NCBI RefSeq assembly: GCF_017656475.1
Contig: NZ_JACDNT010000003.1
Location: forward strand, 1 to 64,000
DNA: 64,000 bases
Source: Archaeoglobus sp.
GTDB taxonomy: Archaea; Halobacteriota; Archaeoglobi; Archaeoglobales; Archaeoglobaceae
Direction: 5' to 3'
Both the position numbers and the translations under genes were made by a program. Shown here piece after piece: positions 17,685-28,133 of the stretch; position 1 is the first letter of the stretch, and each line of letters starts with the position of its first letter. Under the pieces are notes generated by a model. The model was not told the origin of the DNA. It saw only the letters and a program-made list of their open reading frames with translations, and did not search any database.

Positions 17685-20600
17685 CTACCGAGGGTCAATA
17701 CCGATGTTAAAGGCCCGGAGCATACTATAGTCTCCCGTGGGCCGTACTGCCAAATCCACATACTTCGTTTCTCCAGCAGCGATGCTGCTGAACTCCCACC
17801 AGTAAACGTTTCCTGACGTGCCGTTTGCATCAAAATCGCCTGTCATTGATGTTATGGACAGGTTGTCCGGTTTTATCCAGTAGACTTTTATGTCGTTTAG
17901 ATCTCCCCTCGCCTTTACGGAAATATTAACAGAGTTTATATTGACATTAAGCGTGGCTTCAGCGTTAATACTCTTCATGGATACTGTTGTGTCTGGGCCA
18001 AACTCAGAAATGTTGTTGTTTAGGTTCGTGACTGCAGAGATGAGAGAACCAATTTCGACACCTTTTCCTGAAACGTCTAGATTTCCTGCGAAGCTACCGG
18101 AAGCGTCAGTTGAAAGCGATCCGAGGTAGATCCACCCCTCTCCATAGAAATCGCTCAGGACAGAGCCGTCAGAGGACACATTATTACCATTTAAGTTATC
18201 TCCGCGATTCGAATTCTTGACAAGGTATACATCAACAATAGCATTTGCAAAGCTTGGATCTCCTCCCACATTATCTGGACCAACGAATCCTGTTAGGTGA
18301 AGTGTGTCATCATTGAGCACAGCCGAAGTTATCACAGGATAGTCAATTCCGCAGTTGGGTTGTGAACAATCAATCTGGCCATCGTTTTGCGTAACATTGT
18401 CTCCAGTGTAGGTACCGGGGTTGTTTAAGCGTTCATCTATGTCGATTCCTATCCTGTCATTGTTGTAGATTGAATTAAATCTAACAAGTACACCTCTAAC
18501 GCTGTATTCGCTCATTCTACCAATGACAACTCCAGGCCCGTTGTTTTCCCTTATCAGATTGTAGAAAACGAAGCTTTCGTTCGTTAGAATTCTTATCCCT
18601 CCAGTCTCTGTTATCTGTCCTGCCTCATTGCCGATGCCGTTGTATTCAAAAGTGCTGTTGTTAACGCTCAGACCTTCATCACCGTACCATGTGTCGATAC
18701 CCATAGCCGCATTGTTTGAAGCAAGACACTTGTTGAATGATACATTACTCGCTCTTTGGTCGTAACCGTCAGTTAAATATCCTTCAACAGCGGATCCATC
18801 AGCATTTGAGCTTTGCAATCCATTTCTGTAAGCTATTACTTCATCAACTTTTCCGTAGTCAACACCACCACCCCAGAAGTAAAGTCCCGTCCCTCCATTG
18901 AATGCAAAGATTGAATTGTGGATGCTTGTGTTGTTAGAATAAACAACCATTCCAATCCCAGCGTTTCTGCTCAATCCACTTTCCGCAGGATCAGTACCAT
19001 TTGCTCTCGACCCAACAAATACATGGCTTAATTTGGCGTTGTTGCCATATATCCTTTCAGCTTCACCAATTTTAATTCCATTACTGCTGGAACCGAAGAG
19101 TGCAAGCCCGCTAATCTCCACATTGTCTGCTGTTACGTTAATAATTTCCGCAATTCCACTTCCATAAATTTCCACTTCTGGCTTGGGAATTGCCTCAAGC
19201 ACTTCTTCATCTCCACTGAAGGGAATTCCATCTTTACCAACTCCGACTGGTATTGTTTTCTGGCTTGCTGTTGATTCAAGGCTTTGGGTGGAGTAGTTGT
19301 AAATCACATATCCCGGATTTGAGTCCCTTATCGTCATGTCTGGATTGAGCACCGTTCCGCTCAGCTCCACTGAATCGGTGATGGTCGGTAACTCTGAGTT
19401 CAATTGTATGCTCCACCAGCTTCCGCTTGAATCCTGAGAGTTTGGATTAACAGCCATTACGAAATAAGATCTTTGCTTTCCTAGTATGGCATTTGAGTTA
19501 AGAATGAACTGCCTTAAACAGCCTTGGCAGGCTCTTTCCGAATCGATGCGAGCAGTTAAAACCCCTGACTTGTTGAAAACCCAGTAGGCAACCTGTTCAT
19601 GTGTGTGTCTTCTCTCATCGTCACTAATTTGATCTTCATCTATTGCAAGCTGAATTACATTGCTAACAGGATTTGAACCGTAAAGCACAGCCCATCCACC
19701 GTTCCCACCATCCATGGCGTTTTGAGTAGCTATACTTATGGAATAGTCACCAGTGAGAGTGTAGGTGTAGGGTGGGCCGTTATCCACGCCCCGTATACTG
19801 TCATCACCGAGCTTTGCTTCATAACTCATACCGTTCACAACTCCTGAACCCTGTTCAACGACTATAACTCCAAGCAGTTCTGGATTTCTTGTTGTGTCTA
19901 TATCTTCACCAATGTGCTTTCCTACATAGAGGTTTGAAGAATCAGGAGGATTATTTTTATTTCCGTTGCAAGTCCAGAAGACGCTCCATCTACTGTCGTT
20001 ATAGCTCATAACCTGTCCTAAGACCACAGGGTTTGTGTAACTCCAGTTGTAAGATATTTGCTCCATTAGCGAAGATTGCCAGTTACCCAGCCTATTTGTC
20101 CCGCCGCTCAAAACCCTATGTGCCTCAACCTTCCTCTCATCCTCAAGCGTCCAGCTTCCTTCCTCCATCACAATGCAGTGAACATCTGAAGGTGTTGGAC
20201 TCATCGAATCTCCGGGGTTCTGGATTCTGATCTCAAAGCTGTAATGGTCTACGTTTCTCAATCTTACGACAGCAGAAGGATCAGATGAGCTTGGTAAATT
20301 GTACGTGCAGACGATGACGGGATTTTCGTAGTAGTTATGGAGGTAAACTTTCTTCCAGCTCGATCCAACGTCATTTACAATGAAAACTTCTCCGATTGGT
20401 TTTAATGTAGCTGCATTCTCATCCTTTGTGTTAACCACTACATCGAAGCTGAATCCGAAGTCTATGCTCTCCCCGTTATAATGGCTCAAGTTGACACCTG
20501 TATAGTGTTCAAAGTTCAATCCAAAATTGTCGCTAATTTCTGGATTTTGACCTCCAAATTTTTTAACAACGACCCAATTGCTACCGTCCCATTCTGTCTG

Positions 20601-23600
20601 GTAAGTTTGCTCTGCCCATGTCTGGGATTGAGTATAGCCGGGGTTTAATCCTCTTGTAGAACTTACAGTTTTCGAATCAACAGCAACGATAAAATTATCT
20701 ACGTTTCTTGTGATGGTAAAAATGTAATTTCCATTGCTATCTGTGTAGGAAATTTGCCTGATTTTGTCGGAGAAATCTATCTGACCATTTCCGTTTCTAT
20801 CTTCGAACAACGCCACTCTTACGTTCGAAACTCCCACATCTTCGCCGTTGTTGACCCCAAGGGGGTAAAAATCTTCTAAAACTCTTCCTTTTATATTAAC
20901 AACGGGTTTGAAGAACAATCCACCACTTAGGTTTACAGCAACTCTCATAAAGTTACCGGTAGAGTAATCGTCAAAATTATTTGTTTGATTAAGCAGAATT
21001 CTAAACCATCCAGCATCAAAAACATCTATCGATTGGGTCCACCATCGATTGTTCCCAGCGGGTGCAAATAACAGAGTAGTCCCATCTGGATATGTAACCT
21101 CAAGAGTTGCTACATTAGAGTCTGGATCGAAAATTGCAATTTCAAAATCGTTGTCAGCATAAACCCAGAACTCTCTCGTGTTTGATATTCCAGAATTATC
21201 GTACTCGAGAATTATTGCATCTGGAGTTCCGTAAAAAGTTTCACCGCCGATATTCCAGCTCTCGTTCACTTTAATGTTGATAGCATCACTACCTGTGATG
21301 TTCAGTCCGTAGTAGTTGCCGTTGTAACCAGACCAATCGTCTGCATGAACTTCAACTCTCCACCAGCCGAACTGATTGTTCGTGTTTATGTTGAAATAAT
21401 CCCAGGCATCACTTGAGGTAGCGTTAAAGCTATTGTAAAATGTTCCACCATTTGGATAATAAACATCGAGCCAGAAATGATAGGTTCGCCTGTTATACAC
21501 AAAGCCGTCATCCCCATCGTAAACACTTATCGTAAATCTATCCCCGTATGGAACGTAAACCCAGTAGGTATGCACTTCATTTGTTTTTCCATCCCTGCAA
21601 ATTGATGCACTCCATTCTCCTGTGAAACCAGCCCACCCTATACCTCCATCATCCACTAAAACACCATTCTCCTTTCCATCCTCATCCCCATATCCGCCAT
21701 CTCTCAGTTTTAAAATCACGGTGCTGTTTTCAGCCATTGCATAAAAATTAGACCAGTTAAGGCTTTCAGGATTGAACTTGTAGTATTTCACTCCGTTATC
21801 CGTTAAAGCACCTTCAAGGTTTGGATAGGCAATCTTAACCTCAACCTCCTCCCCAGCTTCCAACCCTTCAACCCTAAACTTAACGAGCTGGTATGGAAAC
21901 TCTGCAGGCCTTTCAGGCAGGTTTTCAGAATCAACGAAAGCTAAATAGCTCAGATTTCCCTTGCTGACCTCAACCTTCACATCATAAAGCTTCGTTCCGT
22001 TCAAATCGAAAACATGCAGCTTCCCCGATTTACCATTCAACTCTCTCTCAACCTTAAAGCGAGGTATGTAGAACTTTATGGGGTCAACTATAACTCCATC
22101 GGCTTTTCCGTCCTCATCCACAACACCATCCTGAAGTGTAAATGTAATCTCCCTTCCGTGGGCTGTGTAGTTAACTGGAATGAACTTCCCATCAAACTCC
22201 TTCCAGTAGTAGATGTGCATGCCCTCTGGAATTTCGAATGGCAGTTCAACAGTAACGTTAACTTTCTCCCCAACTTTCAGGTTTGCTATAACAATCGAGA
22301 CGTTTTCACCGTCAAACTTGAGTTCGTCAAATTTACCCTTGTCTAAGGAAACGTTAAACTTCATTCCCTCGAATTCAACAACTCTTTTATCTGATACGAT
22401 TTTCCAGCTCAGCTCCAACTCAGCATTTCCACACCTTAGCCTTACAGAGGTTACGTTCTCCGGTATGGGAATAACGAAGCTCCCATTAATGACATCAACA
22501 TTACCACTTAAGTTCATGGGCAACAAAACATATTCTACAAACTCTGGCTTGACGAAGTTCCACTCAACCTCTCCAACCACTTCTGAACCAACAGCTTCAG
22601 CTCTCAACTTATAGGAATCGACAATGAAACTGAAAGTTGAATTGTCTAGAACCAGCTCGTAAATTCCTACCTTCTCTGGTTTAAATGTTGCTTTTCCATC
22701 CTCAAAAGTCAAATCAAAGGTCTCATTACCCAACCTGATAAAGGCCACTTTGGGTTCAAATCCAACATCCAATACAACGGTCTCATTAATGAAGTAAAAA
22801 TCCCTTAAACCAACCGTAAGGTTGAGTTTAAATTCAGCATTACCGCATTCAATCAAAACGAATTCTGAGTTCCCAGGAATCTCTATCCTGAAGCTACCGT
22901 TTGTCAGCTCTGCAACACCGGAGATTTTTGATGGTTCAAAGGTGTAGTTTACAAACTCCGGCTCAACAAAATGCCAGCTAACTTTTCCTTCCACAAAGCT
23001 GCCGTTCAGTTCTGCTTCTATCTGGTAATCATCAACATAAAAACTCACACTCACGTTATCAGCGTAAACCTCGTACTTCCCAACTCTCTCTGCCTTAAAA
23101 CTGTAAACCCAGTCTTTTTCAGACCTTTCAAAAATGATTGGTGTGGTGTTATTCTCAAAAATGATGTAAGCATTAGCAGGTTCAAAGTTGGCCTTTACAA
23201 CAACTTCTTCGCCAATGAAATACAGGTCCTTTGCTATCAGAGTCCTTTCCATCACGATTTCCAATGAAAACTTGGCATTCCCACACTCTATCTCAATTTT
23301 CTCAGCCTTAGAGGAGATGTGCTTAACTGGAATGACAAACCTGCCCTCATCATCCACCTCAACCTTGCCAGTCTCTTTTCCTGCAGTGTAGAAAACAAAC
23401 TCTGGCTTAACGAAATGCCATTTAACTTCCCCGACAACTGCTGAACCATTAAAACTCACATTAATGCTGTAATCGTCAACGAAAAAGCTCTTGTTGAGTT
23501 CATCAACATGCAACTCGTATTTCCCAACCTCTTCAGCCAGAATTTCGGCAACATATAATTCTCCCTTCTTTGAAAAGTTCAACTCCACCGTCCTGTTTGA

Positions 23601-24911
23601 TGGTGTAATGATATAAGCTTCCAAGGGCATGAAGTTCGCCTTAACCTCCACCGTATCGTTGATGAAGTATAATTCTTCAACAAAAACCTCCTTATGGCTG
23701 ATTTTGAGGGTAACTTCGGCATTACCACACCTTATAAAAACCTCTCCTGCCTTTTCTGGCAGTTTAACCTCAAAGGTGCCATTTATAACCTCTGCAACAC
23801 CCTCAAATTTCTCATCCTCGGTAACAATTTGGTACTCAACGAAGGGTTTCGAGAAGAAACAGCTTGCTTCTCCCTCAATCACGCTTCCGTTAGTTTTGGC
23901 ATTAAGCTCGCAGAAGTCAACTGTGAATCTCTTCACAACACCATCCACAACAACTGTGTAGTTTCCGAGAACTACATCCTTTTTCAGCTCAAATTTCGCT
24001 GTATAATTCTCAAACTCAAGCTTATACTTTACATCAGCCGGACTTAAAACAAACGCTTTCTTAAGCTTGAAATTCGTCTTAATAACTACAACATCTCCGG
24101 GATAGTAAACTTCACCTACCTCAACTTCCCTCTTTTCTTTACCGATTTTCAGAACCTTCTCGACAATCAGGCTTCCAACCTCTGCCCTCAAATGGAGCTT
24201 ACCGGTCTTGTTCAAAACTAACTCAAAGCTTCCATTTACGCGAATCTCTTTTTTCTCCTCCCCATCAAACCAGTAGCTTAGATTTCCTCTGACATTTTTG
24301 CCATCAACGGTTATTAAACCCCAAACCACGCTGGTGTTGTTGGCAGCCTCAACCTCAACATTCAGTTCCAGCTTTGGCGATATGTTCAGCTTGTGCCCGG
24401 CATTTCCACATTTTAAAAGCACTTCATACTCCCCAAAACCGACAGGAATTGTAAAGCTACCATTAATTACTTCAACGCTCCCCTTTCTACCATCAGGTTT
24501 GATCTCGTACTCAACGTATTTGGGCTCAATAAAAAAGTAGCTCACGTTACCGACAATTGCTCCATCCCTGTAATCTGCCGAGATGGAATAGCTGTCCACA
24601 TAAAATTCAGCGGTAATGTTGTCCACAAAAACCAGATATTCCCCCAAAACAATGTCTTTCTTTAGCTCGAATTCTGCCTCAAAGCCACTATCCTTTTCCT
24701 CAAACTTCAGCTCATGAACCTTGCCCGATGGATCGACCAGCTTTGCCACTTCAGGCACAAAACTTGACCAGACAACAACTTTTTCACCGGGAAAGTAAAC
24801 TTGTCCCACAGAGATTGTTTTATTTCCAGAAACGTCATTCTCCAAACTACCGGCTAAGTTGGAGATTAGAACTAATGCTACTGCAACTGCTATCAGTCTA
24901 ACCTCTTTCAT
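17685..24911 (-). CDS. Giant secreted modular surface protein (2408 aa)
   Basis: Signal peptide MKEVRLIAVAVALVLISNLAGS; five N-terminal modules of about 150 aa ending in CGNA; SdrD/B-like VRVALFEDRNGNGQIDFSDKIRQISYTDSNGNYIFTI; parallel beta-helix-like region (NNTSIHNSIFAFNGGTGLYFWGGG); DUF11-like C-terminus; many N-x-S/T sequons. Confidence 0.85.
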   Translation of the reverse strand: MKEVRLIAVAVALVLISNLAGSLENDVSGNKTISVGQVYFPGEKVVVWSSFVPEVAKLVDPSGKVHELKFEEKDSGFEAEFELKKDIVLGEYLVFVDNITAEFYVDSYSISADYRDGAIVGNVSYFFIEPKYVEYEIKPDGRKGSVEVINGSFTIPVGFGEYEVLLKCGNAGHKLNISPKLELNVEVEAANNTSVVWGLITVDGKNVRGNLSYWFDGEEKKEIRVNGSFELVLNKTGKLHLRAEVGSLIVEKVLKIGKEKREVEVGEVYYPGDVVVIKTNFKLKKAFVLSPADVKYKLEFENYTAKFELKKDVVLGNYTVVVDGVVKRFTVDFCELNAKTNGSVIEGEASCFFSKPFVEYQIVTEDEKFEGVAEVINGTFEVKLPEKAGEVFIRCGNAEVTLKISHKEVFVEELYFINDTVEVKANFMPLEAYIITPSNRTVELNFSKKGELYVAEILAEEVGKYELHVDELNKSFFVDDYSINVSFNGSAVVGEVKWHFVKPEFVFYTAGKETGKVEVDDEGRFVIPVKHISSKAEKIEIECGNAKFSLEIVMERTLIAKDLYFIGEEVVVKANFEPANAYIIFENNTTPIIFERSEKDWVYSFKAERVGKYEVYADNVSVSFYVDDYQIEAELNGSFVEGKVSWHFVEPEFVNYTFEPSKISGVAELTNGSFRIEIPGNSEFVLIECGNAEFKLNLTVGLRDFYFINETVVLDVGFEPKVAFIRLGNETFDLTFEDGKATFKPEKVGIYELVLDNSTFSFIVDSYKLRAEAVGSEVVGEVEWNFVKPEFVEYVLLPMNLSGNVDVINGSFVIPIPENVTSVRLRCGNAELELSWKIVSDKRVVEFEGMKFNVSLDKGKFDELKFDGENVSIVIANLKVGEKVNVTVELPFEIPEGMHIYYWKEFDGKFIPVNYTAHGREITFTLQDGVVDEDGKADGVIVDPIKFYIPRFKVERELNGKSGKLHVFDLNGTKLYDVKVEVSKGNLSYLAFVDSENLPERPAEFPYQLVKFRVEGLEAGEEVEVKIAYPNLEGALTDNGVKYYKFNPESLNWSNFYAMAENSTVILKLRDGGYGDEDGKENGVLVDDGGIGWAGFTGEWSASICRDGKTNEVHTYWVYVPYGDRFTISVYDGDDGFVYNRRTYHFWLDVYYPNGGTFYNSFNATSSDAWDYFNINTNNQFGWWRVEVHADDWSGYNGNYYGLNITGSDAINIKVNESWNIGGETFYGTPDAIILEYDNSGISNTREFWVYADNDFEIAIFDPDSNVATLEVTYPDGTTLLFAPAGNNRWWTQSIDVFDAGWFRILLNQTNNFDDYSTGNFMRVAVNLSGGLFFKPVVNIKGRVLEDFYPLGVNNGEDVGVSNVRVALFEDRNGNGQIDFSDKIRQISYTDSNGNYIFTITRNVDNFIVAVDSKTVSSTRGLNPGYTQSQTWAEQTYQTEWDGSNWVVVKKFGGQNPEISDNFGLNFEHYTGVNLSHYNGESIDFGFSFDVVVNTKDENAATLKPIGEVFIVNDVGSSWKKVYLHNYYENPVIVCTYNLPSSSDPSAVVRLRNVDHYSFEIRIQNPGDSMSPTPSDVHCIVMEEGSWTLEDERKVEAHRVLSGGTNRLGNWQSSLMEQISYNWSYTNPVVLGQVMSYNDSRWSVFWTCNGNKNNPPDSSNLYVGKHIGEDIDTTRNPELLGVIVVEQGSGVVNGMSYEAKLGDDSIRGVDNGPPYTYTLTGDYSISIATQNAMDGGNGGWAVLYGSNPVSNVIQLAIDEDQISDDERRHTHEQVAYWVFNKSGVLTARIDSERACQGCLRQFILNSNAILGKQRSYFVMAVNPNSQDSSGSWWSIQLNSELPTITDSVELSGTVLNPDMTIRDSNPGYVIYNYSTQSLESTASQKTIPVGVGKDGIPFSGDEEVLEAIPKPEVEIYGSGIAEIINVTADNVEISGLALFGSSSNGIKIGEAERIYGNNAKLSHVFVGSRANGTDPAESGLSRNAGIGMVVYSNNTSIHNSIFAFNGGTGLYFWGGGVDYGKVDEVIAYRNGLQSSNADGSAVEGYLTDGYDQRASNVSFNKCLASNNAAMGIDTWYGDEGLSVNNSTFEYNGIGNEAGQITETGGIRILTNESFVFYNLIRENNGPGVVIGRMSEYSVRGVLVRFNSIYNNDRIGIDIDERLNNPGTYTGDNVTQNDGQIDCSQPNCGIDYPVITSAVLNDDTLHLTGFVGPDNVGGDPSFANAIVDVYLVKNSNRGDNLNGNNVSSDGSVLSDFYGEGWIYLGSLSTDASGSFAGNLDVSGKGVEIGSLISAVTNLNNNISEFGPDTTVSMKSINAEATLNVNINSVNISVKARGDLNDIKVYWIKPDNLSITSMTGDFDANGTSGNVYWWEFSSIAAGETKYVDLAVRPTGDYSMLRAFNIGIDPR

Positions 24912-25024
24912 CTTTACTCTCTGAAAAGTAATTACACTATATTAAAACCTTTAGCTGATGACTATTATTGTAATCAAGGCCAATATTTGAAAAGCGTTTT
25001 TAAACCTTAAATCAATAACCTGCT

Positions 25025-25966
25025 ATGCTAAAATTGAGGACGCCCTCAAGAGTTCACATCACGCTCATCGACCTCAACGGTGCGATAGGGAGAGTGGATG
25101 GTGGTGTGGGGCTGGCTCTGGAAGAGCCCCACATCGAAATCAGAGTTAAAGAACACGATGATTTTATTCTCAAAGGAGAGCCAATCAACCGCGAGAGATT
25201 CAATCTCTCAGCAGAAAAAATGATCAAATACTGCGGGAAAGGTGCCGAAATTGAGGTGCTCTCCGATTATGAAGCTCACGTCGGACTTGGAAGTGGTACG
25301 CAGATCAGCCTTGCCGTTGGAAAAGCGTTCAGCGAGCTTTACAGTTTGAATCTAACAACGAGGCAGATTGCAGAAATAATGGGCAGAGGGGGGACTTCTG
25401 GCATTGGAGTTGCTGTCTTTGACTACGGAGGGCTGGTTGTAGATGGCGGCCACTCAACGAAGGAGAAGAAGAGCTTCCTGCCATCATCAGCCAGCAAGGC
25501 CAAACCTGCCCCTATGATTGCGAGGCTCGACTTCCCTAACTGGGATGTTGTTCTTGCAATTCCTGAACTGAAGGGCTTTTTTGGGGATGCGGAAATCAAC
25601 CTGTTTCAGAAAAGCTGTCCCGTTCCGCTTGATGATGTCAGGGAGATTTGCCACCTCATACTCATGAAAATGCTCCCGGCGGTTGTTGAAGCCGATCTCG
25701 ACAGTCTTGCAGCGACAATAAAACGAATTCAGGAGCTTGGCTTCAAGAAAGCGGAAGTTGAGCAGTATGGTGATCTGATTAAAGGTTGCTTCGACCTTGC
25801 AGACTGCGCGGGAATGAGCTCCACTGGCCCTACAGTTTACGCCATCACAGACACGAATGCTAGGGAGATTGAGAGGAGCTTTAGAGATTACTTCGCAGAA
25901 AGGGGGTATGAGTGCAGGACTTTGATAACAAAGGCGAGAAACAGAGGTGTCGAAATTGAAATATAA
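25025..25966 (+). CDS. Beta-ribofuranosylaminobenzene 5'-phosphate synthase (methanopterin biosynthesis; GHMP-like)
   Basis: LRTPSRVHITLIDLNGAIGRVDGGVGLALEEP...HVGLGSGTQISLAVGKA...GRGGTSGIGVAVFDYGGLVVDGGH; known archaeal RFAP synthase pattern. Confidence 0.92.
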   Translation: MLKLRTPSRVHITLIDLNGAIGRVDGGVGLALEEPHIEIRVKEHDDFILKGEPINRERFNLSAEKMIKYCGKGAEIEVLSDYEAHVGLGSGTQISLAVGKAFSELYSLNLTTRQIAEIMGRGGTSGIGVAVFDYGGLVVDGGHSTKEKKSFLPSSASKAKPAPMIARLDFPNWDVVLAIPELKGFFGDAEINLFQKSCPVPLDDVREICHLILMKMLPAVVEADLDSLAATIKRIQELGFKKAEVEQYGDLIKGCFDLADCAGMSSTGPTVYAITDTNAREIERSFRDYFAERGYECRTLITKARNRGVEIEI

Positions 25967-26732
25967 CCTCTGGTTTGGTGTTTACGACGGAAAAGAAGTT
26001 AAGCTCAGTGAGAATTTCGAAGAATCTTTTTTAAAGGCCGAAAATCCCTCTCCGCTTCCTTTTAACGTTTCTGAGCTTGGAATGCAGGTTTTGGGGGAGA
26101 GTTATTACCGAATTTTACGCAAAACCGCTCTGCAGGTGTCTGAAAAGCAGGTTGAGAGGGAACTGAAGAGGGAGGACAGGTATGTTGTTGCACTCGTGAA
26201 AGCTCTTGAGGAGATTGATGAAGCAATAAACATGCTCAACGAGAAGCTTGAGGACATAAAAGCCGTCAAGGAGTCCGATATAACGGAGAGCTTTGAGAGT
26301 AAAATCAGAGAGTTGAGGGAGCTGAGGAAGGAAGTGGAGAGAGAAATTGAAGACGTAATGAAAAAGATAGCACCGAACATGACGGAGCTTGTTGGGGCAA
26401 AGATTGCAGCAAAGATCCTCGAAAGGGCTGGGAGTATGGAAAAGCTGGTAAGGTTGCCGGCAAGCAAGGTTCAGGTAATTGGAGCTGAAAAGAGCCTTTA
26501 CAAGGCATTTGCAAGAATGAGGAAGGGTAAGAAGGCAAAAATACCAAAGCACGGAATTATATTCCTGCACCCCTTCATAAGAACTCTGCCTAAAACCAAA
26601 AGGGGAAAGATGGCAAGGTTCTTGGCTGCAAAGCTTGCTATTGCGGCAAAAATCGACTATTTCAGGGGAGAGGTCGATGAAAACCTTTACGAGAGCATCA
26701 GGAGGAGATACGAGGAGTTGAGGAGGAAATGA
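25947..26732 (+). CDS. nop5: Nop5/Nop56-type C/D-box sRNP core protein
   Basis: GTG start overlapping upstream gene; APNMTELVGAKIAAKILERAGSMEKLVRLPASKVQVIGAEKSLYKAF...HGIIFLHPFI, classic Nop domain. Confidence 0.95.
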   Translation: MSKLKYNLWFGVYDGKEVKLSENFEESFLKAENPSPLPFNVSELGMQVLGESYYRILRKTALQVSEKQVERELKREDRYVVALVKALEEIDEAINMLNEKLEDIKAVKESDITESFESKIRELRELRKEVEREIEDVMKKIAPNMTELVGAKIAAKILERAGSMEKLVRLPASKVQVIGAEKSLYKAFARMRKGKKAKIPKHGIIFLHPFIRTLPKTKRGKMARFLAAKLAIAAKIDYFRGEVDENLYESIRRRYEELRRK

Positions 26733-27364
26733 AAGAACTAATGAGAAACGTTTACCTGAAGGACGGAACGCTGGTGACTAAGAGCAAGTACGGCTCTCAC
26801 TACGGCGAAAAAGTCTTTGATGGCTTCAGAGAGTGGATTCCGTGGAGAAGCAAGCTTGCAGCGATGATTTTAAAAGGTCACAGGCTTAAGCTGAAAGGGG
26901 ATGAGAAAGTACTCTACCTTGGTGCTGCAAGCGGGACGACTGTAAGTCATCTGGCAGACATCGTGGATGAAGGGGTGATTTATGCTGTTGAGTACGCAGC
27001 CAAGCCCTTTGAAAAGCTTTTAGAGCTTGCCAGGGAAAGGGACAACATAATCCCCCTTCTATTCGATGCATCAAAGCCCTGGAAGTACAGCGGAATAGTT
27101 GAGAAGGTCGACCTCATCTATCAAGATATTGCCCAGAAAAACCAGATTGAAATACTGGAGAGCAATGCTGAGTTCTTCCTCGAAAAGGGTGGTGAGATAG
27201 TTATAATGGTCAAGGCGAGGAGCGTAGACTCCACTGCTGAGCCTGAAGAGGTTTTTGAGTCGGTTCTGAGAAAAATGGGTGAGAGGTTTAAAATCGTCAA
27301 CCATGGAAGCTTGATGCCCTACCATAAGGATCACATATTCGTCCACGCTTACAAATCCGAGTAA
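26729..27364 (+). CDS. flpA: Fibrillarin-like rRNA/tRNA 2'-O-methyltransferase
   Basis: EWIPWRSKLAAMIL...VLYLGAASGTTVSHLADIV...VYAVEYA-like...DLIYQDIAQKNQ...GEIVIMVKARSVDST; overlaps nop5. Confidence 0.95.
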   Translation: MKELMRNVYLKDGTLVTKSKYGSHYGEKVFDGFREWIPWRSKLAAMILKGHRLKLKGDEKVLYLGAASGTTVSHLADIVDEGVIYAVEYAAKPFEKLLELARERDNIIPLLFDASKPWKYSGIVEKVDLIYQDIAQKNQIEILESNAEFFLEKGGEIVIMVKARSVDSTAEPEEVFESVLRKMGERFKIVNHGSLMPYHKDHIFVHAYKSE

Positions 27365-27401
27365 ACCAAAACTTTTTAATCATAAGGTTTAGGGAGGATG
27401 G

Positions 27402-27698
27402 ATGATAGATCTGGCCTTAATGCTCACAGTGGAGGGAATGAGCGTTGTATTTCTCGTTCTATCTGTTTTGGCGCTATTTATGTGGATTATGGGAAAGCTG
27501 GCAGGAAGGGGAGAGGTTAAGGAGAAAATTGAAGTAAAACCAGTCTCCGAGTTGAAGGAGGCAGGGTTTAGCGATAAGGAGATTTTTGCAATCGTTGCCG
27601 CACTGATGAGGCATGAAGGGGTGCAGGTTGTGGATGTTAAAGCTCCAAAGAACTGGAAAAAGGTTGCCAGGCTGTATGCAATGAGGTGGGTGGAATGA
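27402..27698 (+). CDS. oadG: Sodium pump decarboxylase gamma subunit (OadG-like)
   Basis: TM segment with GMSVVFLVLSVLALFMWIMGKL and SDKEIFAIVAALMRHEG; sits upstream of BCCP and OadB. Confidence 0.75.
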   Translation: MIDLALMLTVEGMSVVFLVLSVLALFMWIMGKLAGRGEVKEKIEVKPVSELKEAGFSDKEIFAIVAALMRHEGVQVVDVKAPKNWKKVARLYAMRWVE

Positions 27699-28129
27699 GG
27701 TTTTACAGAATCAGGGTGGACGGAGCGGACTTCAAAGTTGGGGTGGAGAAGCTCAGAGAGGGTGTTTACAGAGTAAAGGTTGGCGAAAAGGAGGCTGAGG
27801 TTGTTGTTGAGGACATCTACGAGAGGGTGGAAAGAACAGTGGAAAGAACACAGTTCGAGCCAGTTGCACCTTCTGCTCTGATATCTGAAGTCAGGAATGA
27901 GCTGAAGGGAACTGGAGATGCTGTAACGTCGATGCTTCCGGGAGTCGTGCTGAAAGTCCTTGTTAATCCGGGAGACAGGGTAAAGGCTGGAGATCCGGTT
28001 GTGATAATCGAGTCGATGAAGATGGAAAATGAAATCGTAAGCCCCGTTGATGGTGTTGTGGCCGAAATCACGGTGAAGGAGGGGCAGAGGATAGAAGCGG
28101 GAGATGTTGTGGCAATCATTCAGCGGTGA
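27686..28129 (+). CDS. Biotin carboxyl carrier (biotinyl-domain) protein
   Basis: [41 protein letters not shown] (biotinylation ESMKME). Confidence 0.92.
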   Translation: MGGMRFYRIRVDGADFKVGVEKLREGVYRVKVGEKEAEVVVEDIYERVERTVERTQFEPVAPSALISEVRNELKGTGDAVTSMLPGVVLKVLVNPGDRVKAGDPVVIIESMKMENEIVSPVDGVVAEITVKEGQRIEAGDVVAIIQR

Positions 28130-28133
28130 GCTG

